A DNA stretch of 64,000 bases from an uncultured Bacteroidales bacterium (lineage in GTDB: Bacteria; Bacteroidota; Bacteroidia; Bacteroidales; UBA932). Positions 25,918 to 35,638 of this stretch are shown here, in pieces. Position 1 is the first letter of the stretch. Each line of letters begins with the position of its first letter. The notes beneath the pieces were generated by a model that was not told the origin of the DNA, did not search any database, and saw nothing but the letters and a program-made list of their open reading frames with translations. Both the position numbers and the translations under genes were made by a program. The stretch is taken from assembly GCA_944322815.1 (NCBI GenBank), contig CALUQB010000004.1:1-64000 (forward strand), written 5' to 3'.

Positions 25918-26511
25918 ATGAAAGATTCCGCACTGATAATAGTGGATATGCTGAATGACTTCATCGACGGGTCGATGGCATGTCCGAACGCAAAAGAAGC
26001 AGTGAACGAAACCGCCGCCTTCATTGACGGCAAGACTGCGCCAGAATCCGGCCAGGATGACGAAAACGCCATCCTGGGACAGTTCCCCATCCTTTTCATC
26101 TGCGACCATCACCCTGCAGACCATTGTTCATTCATTGAAAACGGAGGACAGTGGCCGGCCCACTGCGTGACAGGTACGAGAGGAAGCGCCATACATGACA
26201 AACTCACCCCATATGTATCGGAAGAACTGACATTCTACAAAGGATGCGACAAAAACCAGGAACAGTATTCCGGATGGGAAGGAATGAACAAGGCGGGACA
26301 GTCCGTGGAAGAAGTTCTGGACCTTCTGGACATAAGCGAGGTTTATGTCTGCGGGATAGCTACGGAATATTGCGTCAAGGCTACGGCGGAAGACCTGTTC
26401 AAAGCCGGAAAGAAAGTCACCGTCCTGAAAGACGCCCTCGGCTATGTGGACCGCGACGGTCATATCAAGGCCATGGACGAAATGCGCAGTGAAGGCATCC
26501 TGATAGCATAA
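25918..26511 (+). CDS. pncA: Nicotinamidase
   Basis: 197 residues of the isochorismatase-like hydrolase fold. Hydrolyses nicotinamide to nicotinate and ammonia. The catalytic Asp is in IIVDMLNDF near residue 10, the metal ligands in CDHHPADHCSF near residues 62-70, and the nucleophile Cys in VCGIATEYCVKAT near residue 148. It forms an operon with pncB, so the pair converts nicotinamide to the mononucleotide in two steps. Confidence 0.95.
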   Translation: MKDSALIIVDMLNDFIDGSMACPNAKEAVNETAAFIDGKTAPESGQDDENAILGQFPILFICDHHPADHCSFIENGGQWPAHCVTGTRGSAIHDKLTPYVSEELTFYKGCDKNQEQYSGWEGMNKAGQSVEEVLDLLDISEVYVCGIATEYCVKATAEDLFKAGKKVTVLKDALGYVDRDGHIKAMDEMRSEGILIA

Positions 26512-26557
26512 GCACTACTCAAAAGGTTGAGCAGCAAAGGGGTCGGTTTCAAAAATT

Positions 26558-26587
26558 TTGGAAAATCAAAAATAATGTCTACCTTTG
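26558..26587 (+). promoter_or_regulatory. Promoter of the putative porin gene
   Basis: TTTTG ending at 26560, exactly 19 bases, then TACCTTTG (26580-26587). The ATG follows at 26598, only ten bases after the -7 box, so the transcript would have a leader of a few bases. Confidence 0.7.
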
Positions 26588-26597
26588 CCGGCTCGAT

Positions 26598-29291
26598 ATG
26601 AAGAAGTTTATATCAAAAATATGGTTTCCGGCAGTGCTTACTGCTTTCGCAGCGGTACAGTCATTCGGCATTGATGCAGGAAGATTCAGCAGAGTCCTGA
26701 TCCAGCAGGACAGCCTGGCGACCATAGAAGGAGCGGACAGTGTCCATGCCATGGACAGCGTTGCGGCTGATTCACTCGCCGCACCTGACTCTGTCGGTAT
26801 TCAGGCTGCAGATTCCCTGACGCCTGCAGATTCCCTGACGCCTGCGGATTCCGTTGTGAATCCGGCTGACACCATCGTGGTTCCCGATTCTCTCAGATAT
26901 ACGGATACCCTTAAATTCAAATACTATATCGCACTCAAGGACAGCGTCACCCGTGCGGCGGTCAGAGACTCGCTCAGAAGCATAGGGGACTCGCTGGAAC
27001 TTCACCGTCTGGACTCTCTCGTATTCAAGGATTCTACGGAGACCGCATACAGGGACTCCATCGCATGGTTCAATTCATTGTCCCGGAGGGAAAAGAAAAA
27101 ATATCTGGCAGAGCTGGAAACCGCAAGGAAAATGGTGGAGATGGACAGCATTCTCGCCAGAAAAGACAGTATCAGGGCCTATAAGGACAGTATCATAGAA
27201 AACACCCCGCGTATCCTAAGCACATACGTGATTCCTGATTCCATGCAGTACAAGAGAATGATAATGTGGAATCATGACAGGTATTTCAACGATATCGAAC
27301 TTAAAGACATAGACACCAGTTACAACGCCCATTTCACGGAATACCCTTTCTTCAAGGAAGACGTGAACGCCACCTATCTCGGTGTCATAGGATCCCCGAC
27401 AGAGACTTACAACTATTTCCGGAGGGAAGAGGCTGAAAATGCCGTATTCTACACGCCCTACATGGTCTACAACTACACTCCCGAGACTCTCCCGATGTAC
27501 AATACAAAGACTCCGTACACCGAACTGGCATACTGGGGAACCCTTTTCGCCAATACGGAAAAGGAGGAAAGCGATGTCAGAGTGATGACGACCCAGAATA
27601 TTCTTCCGGAGCTGAACCTGACACTGGAATACGACAGGTTCGGAGGAAACGGCATGCTGCAGAATGAGGATACGGACAACAGGACATTCGTGGCTGCAAC
27701 CAACTACATGGGGGAAAGATACTTCATGAATGCAGGCTATATCTACCACAGGATAAGGAAAAGCGAGAACGGAGGAGTGGCAGACAATTTCTGGATACGG
27801 GATACGACGGTGGACGCCAGGGAAATAGCTGTCAGGCTGACTGACGCCGGCAATGAAGTGAAGAAAAACACTATTTTCCTGGACCAGTCATACAGGATTC
27901 CGTTCGACTTCCTCTCCAAGGAGGCCAGACAGAAGCGGAAAGCCCGCAGGGAAGAAGAAGCCTACTGGAAAGAACTTGTGGCGAGCGGAGACAGTGCGGC
28001 CATCCGGAAATACGAGATAGACCGGGCTGAAAAGGAAGCCAAGGAAGCTCTGGAGAATACTGACAGCCTGAATACGGACATCACCACCGCTTTCATAGGA
28101 CACTGCTCGGAATATTCGGTTTACACGAAGTCCTACAATGACTTCATTTCCGAAAACGACACCGAGGGCAGGGAGTTCTACAACAACAACTTTTTCCTGA
28201 ATCCTACTACCAGCAGGGATTCCATGAGAGTGATGAAACTGGACAACAGGATCTTCCTGAGACTCCAGCCATGGTCCAGCGAAGGCATAGTCTCCAAGCT
28301 GGATGTCGGCTTGGGAGACAAACTGCTGAACTACTACGACTTCAACAGGATGAGTTATCTGCAGCCGGCCAAGCCTGTCGTCAGGAACTCCGTCTACCTC
28401 TTCGCGGGAGCGCAGGGACAGCTGAAGAAATACATGCACTGGGATGCAAAGGGCAGATACACTTTCCTCGGAAGCGAACTGAACGACTTCTCGATAAATG
28501 CCAATTTGTCAGTCAATTTCTACCCGTTCAGACGACACAGGGAAAGCCCTCTCAACCTGAACTTCCACTTTGAGACAAACCTCAGGGAACCAGACTATTA
28601 CGAACAGCATCTGCATACCAACCACTATTGGTGGGACAACAGTTTCGGCAAGATTTCCACCACCAAGGCCGAAGCTTCGCTGAACATACCGGTATGGAAT
28701 TTGAGTGCTTCCTTCGGGTATGCGTTGCTGGATAACAACATATACTACGACAACCACGGATCGATACAGCAAAACCAAGTACCAATGAGCGTCATGACAG
28801 TTTCTGTCATGAAAAACTTCAGGCTTTGGAAATTCCACCTTGACCATCAGGCACTTTTCCAGCTGTCTTCCAATGAAGACGTGCTGCCTCTGCCTATGCT
28901 GGCACTGAACTTCAGGTATTACTTCCAGTTCAATGTCGTCAGGGATGTGATGCAGATGCAGATCGGGGCAAACGCCACATACACTACGAAATGGCATGCT
29001 CCGGCATACAATCCTGTGATGGGCGTATTCCACACCCAGAACGAGGAGCTGTACGGTAACTGCCCTTACATAGATGTTTTCGTGAACATCCAGTGGAAGA
29101 GGGCCTGCATTTTCATCAAGGCTGTGAACCTCGGAATGGGATGGCCGAACAAATCGGCGGACTATTTCAGCGCACACCATTACATCAGGCCTCAGCAGGC
29201 CTTCAAAGTGGGTATTTTCTGGCCGTTTTATGTACAACCTAAAAGAGCCTCCGCCAGCGGAGGCAATGAGCTGAGAAGCTCGCAGGAATAG
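26598..29291 (+). CDS. Putative outer-membrane porin
   Basis: 897 residues with a signal peptide (about 1-23). Residues about 30-110 are a low-complexity Ala/Asp/Ser-rich stretch with tandem DSLTPA units; residues 110-190 are charged and helical (DSVTRAAVRDSLRS; RREKKKYLAELETARKM). The rest has alternating aromatic and polar residues typical of beta-barrel strands, ending FKVGIFWPFYVQP. This is the layout of the Bacteroidetes putative porin family. The N-terminal region may span the periplasm or bind the wall. A lytic transglycosylase gene follows 11 bases later, which suggests work at the cell wall. Substrate unknown. Confidence 0.8.
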   Translation: MKKFISKIWFPAVLTAFAAVQSFGIDAGRFSRVLIQQDSLATIEGADSVHAMDSVAADSLAAPDSVGIQAADSLTPADSLTPADSVVNPADTIVVPDSLRYTDTLKFKYYIALKDSVTRAAVRDSLRSIGDSLELHRLDSLVFKDSTETAYRDSIAWFNSLSRREKKKYLAELETARKMVEMDSILARKDSIRAYKDSIIENTPRILSTYVIPDSMQYKRMIMWNHDRYFNDIELKDIDTSYNAHFTEYPFFKEDVNATYLGVIGSPTETYNYFRREEAENAVFYTPYMVYNYTPETLPMYNTKTPYTELAYWGTLFANTEKEESDVRVMTTQNILPELNLTLEYDRFGGNGMLQNEDTDNRTFVAATNYMGERYFMNAGYIYHRIRKSENGGVADNFWIRDTTVDAREIAVRLTDAGNEVKKNTIFLDQSYRIPFDFLSKEARQKRKARREEEAYWKELVASGDSAAIRKYEIDRAEKEAKEALENTDSLNTDITTAFIGHCSEYSVYTKSYNDFISENDTEGREFYNNNFFLNPTTSRDSMRVMKLDNRIFLRLQPWSSEGIVSKLDVGLGDKLLNYYDFNRMSYLQPAKPVVRNSVYLFAGAQGQLKKYMHWDAKGRYTFLGSELNDFSINANLSVNFYPFRRHRESPLNLNFHFETNLREPDYYEQHLHTNHYWWDNSFGKISTTKAEASLNIPVWNLSASFGYALLDNNIYYDNHGSIQQNQVPMSVMTVSVMKNFRLWKFHLDHQALFQLSSNEDVLPLPMLALNFRYYFQFNVVRDVMQMQIGANATYTTKWHAPAYNPVMGVFHTQNEELYGNCPYIDVFVNIQWKRACIFIKAVNLGMGWPNKSADYFSAHHYIRPQQAFKVGIFWPFYVQPKRASASGGNELRSSQE
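26808..26852 (+). repeat. 18-bp tandem repeat inside the porin gene
   Basis: GCAGATTCCCTGACGCCT at 26808-26825 is repeated exactly at 26826-26843, with a third partial copy (GCGGATTCC) at 26844-26852. It encodes DSLTPA repeats in the low-complexity N-terminus and could vary in number between strains. Confidence 0.7.
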
Positions 29292-29302
29292 GAGATTTTG
29301 TT

Positions 29303-30373
29303 ATGAAAATTACAGGTAAAATGCGCTCGGTAATGAGGTATTGTGCCGCGTTCGTTCTGATTTTCGGATCAGTGACGATAGGAGAACGTTCCAATGCCGT
29401 GGACAGTACAAGTCCTTACGAAACATTCGGCGGCGGCACGATCAGATGTGTGATCAATACCGGAAACGAAAACTATGGAAGAAGCGGATTCAAGACAGGT
29501 TTCAGCTATGAAATGCTGCGACAGTTCGGAGAACACGTCGGAGCCGACGTGGAAATCACGCTTGCAGACAATCACTGTGACTATGTAGACTCTCTGGAAG
29601 CCGGTGTAATAGACATCATGGTACTTCCGGACACTTGCGGCCATCACGGAAACGAAGTCATTCTTTCCAGGAAAATAGACAATGCCGTATGGGCGATAAA
29701 CAGCGGTGACATCGCGAAAATAAAGGAAGTCAACACCTGGATAGCCACCTATACCGGAACTGACGAATACAAGAAGTCATGGGTGAAGTACCACAAGACG
29801 GTAAATCCGCTTTCGAGGTATGACAGAGGCGTGATTACATCTAAGCTGAGTCCGTACGACAGGATCATCAAGGAATATGCAGGAAAACTCGGATGGGACT
29901 GGAGAATGCTTGCGGCCGTCATATATCAGGAATCCAAATTCTCCATCAACACAGTCTCGCACAGAGGAGCCACAGGCCTGATGCAGGTGATGCCGTCGAC
30001 AGCTGAATATTACGGAATCACGGATCTTCTGGATCCTGAGGAAAATATCAAGGCCGGGACCATGCATCTGGCAAGACTCGAGAAAATGTACAGCGATGAC
30101 GGCATGACGGATTTCGAAAGATTCAAGTTCGTCCTGGCATCGTACAATGCAGGTGAAGGAAGGATAGAGGATTGCAGGAACCTGGCAGCAGCCAGGAATC
30201 TGGACAACACCAGATGGGATGACATCCTCAAGGTGATTCCTTCCATGAGAGAAGACGCCACCCTGCAGGAAACTCCGCTGAAGTTCGGCAAGTTCAACGG
30301 TACGGAAACCATGAACTACGTGGATAATATACTGAACATCTACGCCGCATTCTGCGAAATCTGCCCGGCATAA
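29303..30373 (+). CDS. MltF-like lytic transglycosylase
   Basis: 356 residues with an N-terminal hydrophobic export signal (about residues 10-30). Residues 45-165 resemble a reduced solute-binding (SBP-bac-3) domain as in MltF (YEMLRQFGEHVGADVEITL). Residues about 190-330 are the SLT domain: AAVIYQESKFSINTVSHRGA with the catalytic Glu in QESKF, GLMQVMPSTAEYYGI and LASYNAGEGRI. It cleaves the MurNAc-GlcNAc bond of peptidoglycan with 1,6-anhydro ends. Probably co-transcribed with the porin gene. Anhydro-sugars released here could feed the AmgK/MurU pathway encoded at 22-24 kb, but that link is inference. Confidence 0.9.
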   Translation: MKITGKMRSVMRYCAAFVLIFGSVTIGERSNAVDSTSPYETFGGGTIRCVINTGNENYGRSGFKTGFSYEMLRQFGEHVGADVEITLADNHCDYVDSLEAGVIDIMVLPDTCGHHGNEVILSRKIDNAVWAINSGDIAKIKEVNTWIATYTGTDEYKKSWVKYHKTVNPLSRYDRGVITSKLSPYDRIIKEYAGKLGWDWRMLAAVIYQESKFSINTVSHRGATGLMQVMPSTAEYYGITDLLDPEENIKAGTMHLARLEKMYSDDGMTDFERFKFVLASYNAGEGRIEDCRNLAAARNLDNTRWDDILKVIPSMREDATLQETPLKFGKFNGTETMNYVDNILNIYAAFCEICPA

Positions 30374-30415
30374 AGAGTGGCTGTCCAAAGGGGGTTTTGC
30401 CCCACCACCTTCTTC

Positions 30416-31588
30416 CTAACTCATCCTGACTGTCCTGGCAGGATCCACACGTGAAATGAACATTGACGGCAGCAGAAGCAGCAGCATTATCAGCAGATAA
30501 GCCGCTGCATCCGCTGCCAGGATTTTCCATATCTCGAGATGGACCGGAACGTACGGGATGAAATAATTCGAAGGATCCAGAGGAATCAGATGCGTGGTAC
30601 CCTGAATCACACAGAACAGTATGGCCAAGACGTTTCCCGCCAGCATTCCTTTGAACACAATGACGGAAGAAGCCCTCAGGAACACTCTTGCTATAGCCTT
30701 GTCAGTCATCCCGAGAGACTTTAAAATACCGATAGTGGAAATATTCTCGAAAAGGAGGATCAGAAGGCCTGAAACCATGTTGAAACCTGCAACGACAGTC
30801 ATAAGGCCGAGAATGACCGCGACATTGAAATCTATGAGAGAGAGCCAGTCGAAAAGCTGCGGATTAGCTTCCGCTGTCGAAACGCTCACCACCGAGGAAT
30901 CTTCATCAGAAGAATACAGCATGGCTATGGAACCTATTTCCTGAGCCATGTCTTTCATGCCTTCTTCCGTGCGGAAAGCATCTTCCAGAGATATTTCGAA
31001 CGCCGATACCTGGTCCGGAGACCATCCGTTCACTCTCTGGATATCGGACAGGCGGCAGTATATTACCAGTCTGTCATCCGCTTCAGCCAGATCATCATAT
31101 ATACCGGCTACCGAAAACTTCCTCACCTTCACTCTTTCTCCGACAAAATAAGCCTGGAAACTGTCTCCTGCCCCGACTGACAATATGTCCGCCAGTCTTG
31201 ACGGAATGCTCACCGCCAAAGCGGCCGAATCAGAAGCGGGGAAATCTTCCACCCCCTTGAACAGGACTCCGTGGACCACTTCGTCTTTCCTGACTATTCC
31301 GGCTCTGTAAGCCACTGGTGAAACAGACTTGACGCCCGGTACTGAATCCAGACGGGAAAGATATGCCGGATATCTTCCGACAGGAGAATCTTCGGAAAGC
31401 CAGTCCAGATCCGACGGAAGGAGCCTGACGTCTCCCGATACAGAAGACAGGGCATCCCGTATTTCTTTTCTGAAACCGGACGAAACCGATACGGCGACAA
31501 TCATGACCAGAAAGCTGAGCGCGATGGAAACGATGACTATCCTTCCACGGAAGCGCAGCTTTCCGGAAATGAACCCCGTAACACTCAT
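30416..31588 (-). CDS. ABC transporter permease of the LolC/LolE-FtsX type
   Basis: About 390 residues from the ATG at 31588, eight bases after the M13 peptidase stop; an ATG at 31612 would overlap that gene. One N-terminal membrane segment (GRIVIVSIALSFLVMIVAVS), a periplasmic region with the MacB-like core, and three C-terminal membrane segments with VILGLMTVVAGFNMVSGLLI and IGILKSLGMTDKAIARVF, the classic FtsX/LolE motif. No ATPase is encoded nearby. It is a relative of the permease at 7129-8355, and the two might form a LolC/LolE-like heterodimer even though they are 22 kb apart. Confidence 0.88.
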   Translation of the reverse strand: MSVTGFISGKLRFRGRIVIVSIALSFLVMIVAVSVSSGFRKEIRDALSSVSGDVRLLPSDLDWLSEDSPVGRYPAYLSRLDSVPGVKSVSPVAYRAGIVRKDEVVHGVLFKGVEDFPASDSAALAVSIPSRLADILSVGAGDSFQAYFVGERVKVRKFSVAGIYDDLAEADDRLVIYCRLSDIQRVNGWSPDQVSAFEISLEDAFRTEEGMKDMAQEIGSIAMLYSSDEDSSVVSVSTAEANPQLFDWLSLIDFNVAVILGLMTVVAGFNMVSGLLILLFENISTIGILKSLGMTDKAIARVFLRASSVIVFKGMLAGNVLAILFCVIQGTTHLIPLDPSNYFIPYVPVHLEIWKILAADAAAYLLIMLLLLLPSMFISRVDPARTVRMS

Positions 31589-31595
31589 GATACGG

Positions 31596-33611
31596 CTACC
31601 AGATGATGACACGTTCCTCTACAGGACGGTACATCGGATCGCCTTCCTCTATTCCGAATGCATCGAAGAACGTCTGAAGATTCCTCAATGTCACATTCAC
31701 CCTGTTTTCCCCGAGAGAATGGACATCCAGTTTCGTCAGCCGCGCCTTCTCCTCATCGGTGATATTCATCGCCCAGATATTGGCATAGGAAAGATAGAAC
31801 CTCTGTTCCGCAGTGAAACCGTCTATGTCTGCAGGCCGGGTATCTCCGAATGAATTCTGCAATGCAGTATAGGCTACACGCAGACCACCCTGATCCGCTA
31901 TGTTCTCGCCAAGACAGAGGGCGCCGTTCGCCCTGACTCCCGGAAGCACATACACCGAGTCGAACTGTGCCACCAGGATATCGGTCATCTTCCTGAAAGT
32001 CTCTTCATCTTCCTTCTTCCACCAGTCGGTCATATTGCCGTTCTTGTCGAAATGCCGTCCCTGATCATCGAAGCCGTGTGTCATCTCATGGCTTATCACG
32101 ACTCCTATAGCCCCGTAGTTTACGGCATCGTCTGCTTCAGGATTGAAGAAAGGCGGCTGCAGAATAGCCGCAGGGAAACATATTTCATTCGTGGTAGGAT
32201 TGTAATAGGCATTTACCGTCTGCGGACTCATCAGCCATTCGGTCTTGTCTACAGGCTTGTCGAGACGGGACAGATTGTCCGCCATATTCCATGCGCAGAT
32301 GTTCCTGACATTTTCCATATAGGACAATGTCGGATTTATGATAAGAGTGGAATAATCCTTCCATTTGTCCGGATAACCGACTTTCACGACTATGGCCTCC
32401 AGTTTCTCCTTGGCTACGGCTTTCGTGGAATCAGTCATCCATGCGAGGGAATCAATATGCTCGCCCAGAGCCGTCCTGATATTCGAAATCATCCGGAGCA
32501 TGGCATCCTTCGACTCCTGAGGGAAGTATGACTCCACATAAAGCTTTCCGACTGCTTCAGGCAGAAGATCGCTCGCTGCACTGAGGGAACGTTTCCACCG
32601 TGGCTGCTTCTCCTGGACACCGGCCATGGTCTTCTGGAAAAAGTCAAAATGGGCATCGTAGAAATCTTCGCTCAGCACAGTGCTGTATTCCGAGATATAA
32701 TGTGCAGCCAGATATTTTTTCAGTTTCCCCATATCGGTATCGGCAAACAGGGAATTGAGAGCTTCCAGATAAGAAGGCTGCCCTACTATGATCTTTTCAG
32801 GTTCGGCTATTTCCAGCTCCCTGAACCACGCGCCGAAGTCGAAATCCGGATATGCAGCCTTCAGGTCTTTTGCAGATACGGGATTATAGGATTTCTTTAC
32901 GTCACGGAGTTCCACGCTCGACCATGAAATACGGGCCAGAGCATCCTCCACCTCCAGCGCATCGGTCGCGGCAGAATCCGGATTCTCCATGCCGCTCAAG
33001 GCAAAGATACGGGAAAGATACTGTCTGTAAGCATTCTTGATACCGGCATTGGCCGTATCCAGATAATAATCCCTGTCCCCCATTCCGAGTCCTGACTGGG
33101 AAATATAGAGCACGTTCACATCACTGTCGGTCATGTCTGCCCCCACGTATCCGCCGAAAAACGGAAATACGGAAGCCGCATGCATCCTGGCCACAGTCTC
33201 TGCGAAAGAACGGCTGTCGGATATCGCCTCTATTTCGGCAAGGCCTTTTTTCAAAGGCTCAGCCCCTTCTGCGGCGAGACGTACCGAATCAAGTCCCATC
33301 TTGTAAAGATCATCTATCTTCTGGGCCTCACTGCCTGGCACCGGAGTGCTCGCCCCCATGTTCTCGAAAAGCGTCCTGAGCTTCTTCTCATTGTTCTCTG
33401 TCAGGACATTGAAAGAGCCGTAACTTGAGTATTCCGGTTTCAAAGGATGTGCGGCCTGCCATCCGCCGGTGGCATATTGATAAAAATCATCACCTGGGGC
33501 TACGGTACGGTCAAGATTTGCCGGATCCAGGGCTGATTCCGTGATTTCAGGTTGCCTGCATGAAAATGCAGTCGCCAATGCAAGAGTGAGATACACTATT
33601 CTGCTGTTCAT
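31596..33611 (-). CDS. M13-family metallopeptidase lipoprotein
   Basis: 671 residues from the ATG at 33611; the -7 box at 33636-33643 excludes the longer frame. The N-terminus is a lipoprotein signal (LATAFSCRQ). The rest is a full neprilysin/PepO domain: zinc motif VVISHEMTHGFDDQGR (HExxH), the third ligand in GENIADQGGLRVAY, and NAYYNPTTNEICFPAAIL for substrate backbone binding. It should cleave peptides at the cell surface or in the periplasm. Followed on the same strand by the permease gene. Confidence 0.93.
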   Translation of the reverse strand: MNSRIVYLTLALATAFSCRQPEITESALDPANLDRTVAPGDDFYQYATGGWQAAHPLKPEYSSYGSFNVLTENNEKKLRTLFENMGASTPVPGSEAQKIDDLYKMGLDSVRLAAEGAEPLKKGLAEIEAISDSRSFAETVARMHAASVFPFFGGYVGADMTDSDVNVLYISQSGLGMGDRDYYLDTANAGIKNAYRQYLSRIFALSGMENPDSAATDALEVEDALARISWSSVELRDVKKSYNPVSAKDLKAAYPDFDFGAWFRELEIAEPEKIIVGQPSYLEALNSLFADTDMGKLKKYLAAHYISEYSTVLSEDFYDAHFDFFQKTMAGVQEKQPRWKRSLSAASDLLPEAVGKLYVESYFPQESKDAMLRMISNIRTALGEHIDSLAWMTDSTKAVAKEKLEAIVVKVGYPDKWKDYSTLIINPTLSYMENVRNICAWNMADNLSRLDKPVDKTEWLMSPQTVNAYYNPTTNEICFPAAILQPPFFNPEADDAVNYGAIGVVISHEMTHGFDDQGRHFDKNGNMTDWWKKEDEETFRKMTDILVAQFDSVYVLPGVRANGALCLGENIADQGGLRVAYTALQNSFGDTRPADIDGFTAEQRFYLSYANIWAMNITDEEKARLTKLDVHSLGENRVNVTLRNLQTFFDAFGIEEGDPMYRPVEERVIIW

Positions 33612-33635
33612 AATACGAAAATTGATACAATCGTA

Positions 33636-33643
33636 CAAAGATA
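33636..33643 (-). promoter_or_regulatory. -7 box of the M13 peptidase gene
   Basis: Minus strand TATCTTTG, 25 bases before the ATG at 33611. No TTG at the right spacing. Confidence 0.45.
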
Positions 33644-33718
33644 CGGATTATTTGTTTTTTTCGCATATTTGCACCTCGAATTCTGAAAAAATTAAAGCCG
33701 GATATCGGAAAATACATC

Positions 33719-34684
33719 ATGGAAACGAAACATCTTACCGAAAAGTTCATCGGATTCGTCAAGACATGGACCCTCGTCATCTCCATCCTGACAGGAATCA
33801 CCCTGTACATCATATATGACAACATCCCTGCATTGGCTCCGGCCGGACCATATCTGAAAAAGACCGTGGAAATCCTGCAGCCTCTCCTGATATTCGTCAT
33901 GCTGTTTCTCACTTTCTGCCGCATAGAGCCTAAAGACCTCAAACCCCGGAAATGGCATATGGTACTCCTCCTGATCCAGGCGGCAGGCTTCATCATACCG
34001 GCTCTTGCCATAATACTCTTTCCTGACTTCCACTGGAAAGTACTGATAGAAGGCTTCATACTCTGCATGATATGCCCTACCGCCACGGCTGCAGCCGTGG
34101 TGACCGGGAAACTCGGCGGCGACATGGCCGGAATCACGGCATACACCATATTGATAAATCTTACCGCTTCCGTGCTCGTACCGGTGTTCGTCCCCTTCAT
34201 TCACCCGGCGGAAGGAATATCATTCTTCACGGCATCAAGCATGATCATGGCCAAAGTCTTCCCGATGCTGATAGCCCCCTGCCTGCTCGCATTCCTTTCC
34301 CGCTATCTCACACCGGGATTCCATGCATGGATATGCAGATTCAAGGATCTTCCGTTCTACCTGTGGGCCTTTGCCCTGATGCTGGCCATACTGATGACGA
34401 CCAGGTCGATAGTCCACAGTACGGTCCCGGCAATATACCAGGCAGGTCTCGCCATAGTGGCACTGATATGCTGTGCGATACAGTTCCTTGTCGGAAAGAA
34501 AACAGGGGGAAAATACTCTGCCACCATCACTGCAGGACAGGCCATGGGGCAGAAAAACACCGTCCTGGCCATCTGGATGGGCTACACCTTCATGACACCG
34601 GTAACTTCGATCGCCGGAGGCTTCTACAGTATATGGCAGAACATATACAACTCATACCAGCTGTACAAGGCCGGCAAGCATTAG
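33719..34684 (+). CDS. BASS-family transporter (bile acid:sodium symporter-like)
   Basis: 321 residues with about nine membrane segments. The fold signature is CPTATAAAVVTGKLGGD near residue 119, matching the crossover region of bile acid/sodium symporters and arsenite relatives, and the C-terminal QAMGQKNTVLAIWMG is also typical. The substrate cannot be read; bile acids, pantoate-type organic acids and others are all known for the superfamily. Divergent from the M13 peptidase gene. Its stop codon overlaps the stop codon of the convergent TPR gene. Confidence 0.82.
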   Translation: METKHLTEKFIGFVKTWTLVISILTGITLYIIYDNIPALAPAGPYLKKTVEILQPLLIFVMLFLTFCRIEPKDLKPRKWHMVLLLIQAAGFIIPALAIILFPDFHWKVLIEGFILCMICPTATAAAVVTGKLGGDMAGITAYTILINLTASVLVPVFVPFIHPAEGISFFTASSMIMAKVFPMLIAPCLLAFLSRYLTPGFHAWICRFKDLPFYLWAFALMLAILMTTRSIVHSTVPAIYQAGLAIVALICCAIQFLVGKKTGGKYSATITAGQAMGQKNTVLAIWMGYTFMTPVTSIAGGFYSIWQNIYNSYQLYKAGKH

Positions 34685-35616
34685 TTTTCTGACAGGAATT
34701 TCAGACGTGTCTCAGCCGCGGTCTTCTCTTCCTCGCCGGCCACCCTTACGAAATCGGACATGAACTTGCGTTCAAGTTTCAGATTCCTCTGCTGACGTGC
34801 CAGCAAGACGCTGTTTTTCAGTGCGGTATAGTCATCAGGATTGATTTTCAAGGCTTTCCGATAGTATTTCAGAGCCTTTGAGTAGTCTTTCGCCACTATG
34901 AAATCGTATGTTCCCATATTGGTCAGGAAAACCGGATCTTTAGGATTTATCAGCAGCATCCTTTCCGAAAGCGTCCTGAAAGCATTGTACGCCGAAGGCG
35001 TGCCCAATCTGAAAAATGCATGGCAGTACTCCTGGACAGCCTCGGCGAAGAAGGCATCTGTGATCTCGTATCCCGGATACTCCCATTCGCATCCCTCCTG
35101 GTCCATATCCACCATGGACAGCAGATATGAAAGCGCCATGTCCGGACTTCCCTTTTCATAGGACATAAGGGCTGCCGTCTTGGTAAATCTGAGGTCTATC
35201 CTCTCCGGCTTCACACTTATCGCCTTGTCCAGATTCCGCATGGCATCCGCAAACAAGTCATCGTCATACATGACTTCCTGGAAATAATGGATATCGGTTC
35301 CCGTAGAATCTTTCAGCGAGAGCACCGGGGATGCGCCCAGATACTTCTTCTGCGGCTTCACCACCACTTCCGTAGACTGCGACTTGGTAAAATAATAGTT
35401 GAATTTCGCCACAAGCATATCCACGTCCAGCGAATCCAGCTTCGCCCACTGATTCAGGATAGTCTCCACCCCCACGCCGTCATAGCCCAGCTTCGAGACG
35501 ACGAGCTCATACCTTTTCCTGTAAGTCTCCGCAGTCTCCTCCTGAGCCTGCGCCAATGCTCCCGTAACCAGGCATACGCCAGACAATACGGCAGCGAGTA
35601 CAATTTTCCTGTTCAT
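34681..35616 (-). CDS. Secreted TPR-repeat protein
   Basis: 311 residues from the ATG at 35616, which begins a signal peptide (MNRKIVLAAVLSGVCLVTGALAQ). Tetratricopeptide-type helices follow; the clearest is DFIVAKDYSKALKYYRKALK near residue 235, with NPDDYTALKNSVLLARQQ after it. It probably acts as a periplasmic or surface scaffold. It is 22 bases downstream of the rRNA methyltransferase gene and may be the last gene of the pyrE group. Partners unknown. Confidence 0.75.
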   Translation of the reverse strand: MNRKIVLAAVLSGVCLVTGALAQAQEETAETYRKRYELVVSKLGYDGVGVETILNQWAKLDSLDVDMLVAKFNYYFTKSQSTEVVVKPQKKYLGASPVLSLKDSTGTDIHYFQEVMYDDDLFADAMRNLDKAISVKPERIDLRFTKTAALMSYEKGSPDMALSYLLSMVDMDQEGCEWEYPGYEITDAFFAEAVQEYCHAFFRLGTPSAYNAFRTLSERMLLINPKDPVFLTNMGTYDFIVAKDYSKALKYYRKALKINPDDYTALKNSVLLARQQRNLKLERKFMSDFVRVAGEEEKTAAETRLKFLSEN

Positions 35617-35638
35617 GACAATCCTTTTGTTTCCAATC

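Noticed and set aside
28509-29237. 242-codon open frame opposite the porin gene
   Set aside because: Opposite strand of a gene with signal peptide, repeat and barrel pattern; no independent start signal.
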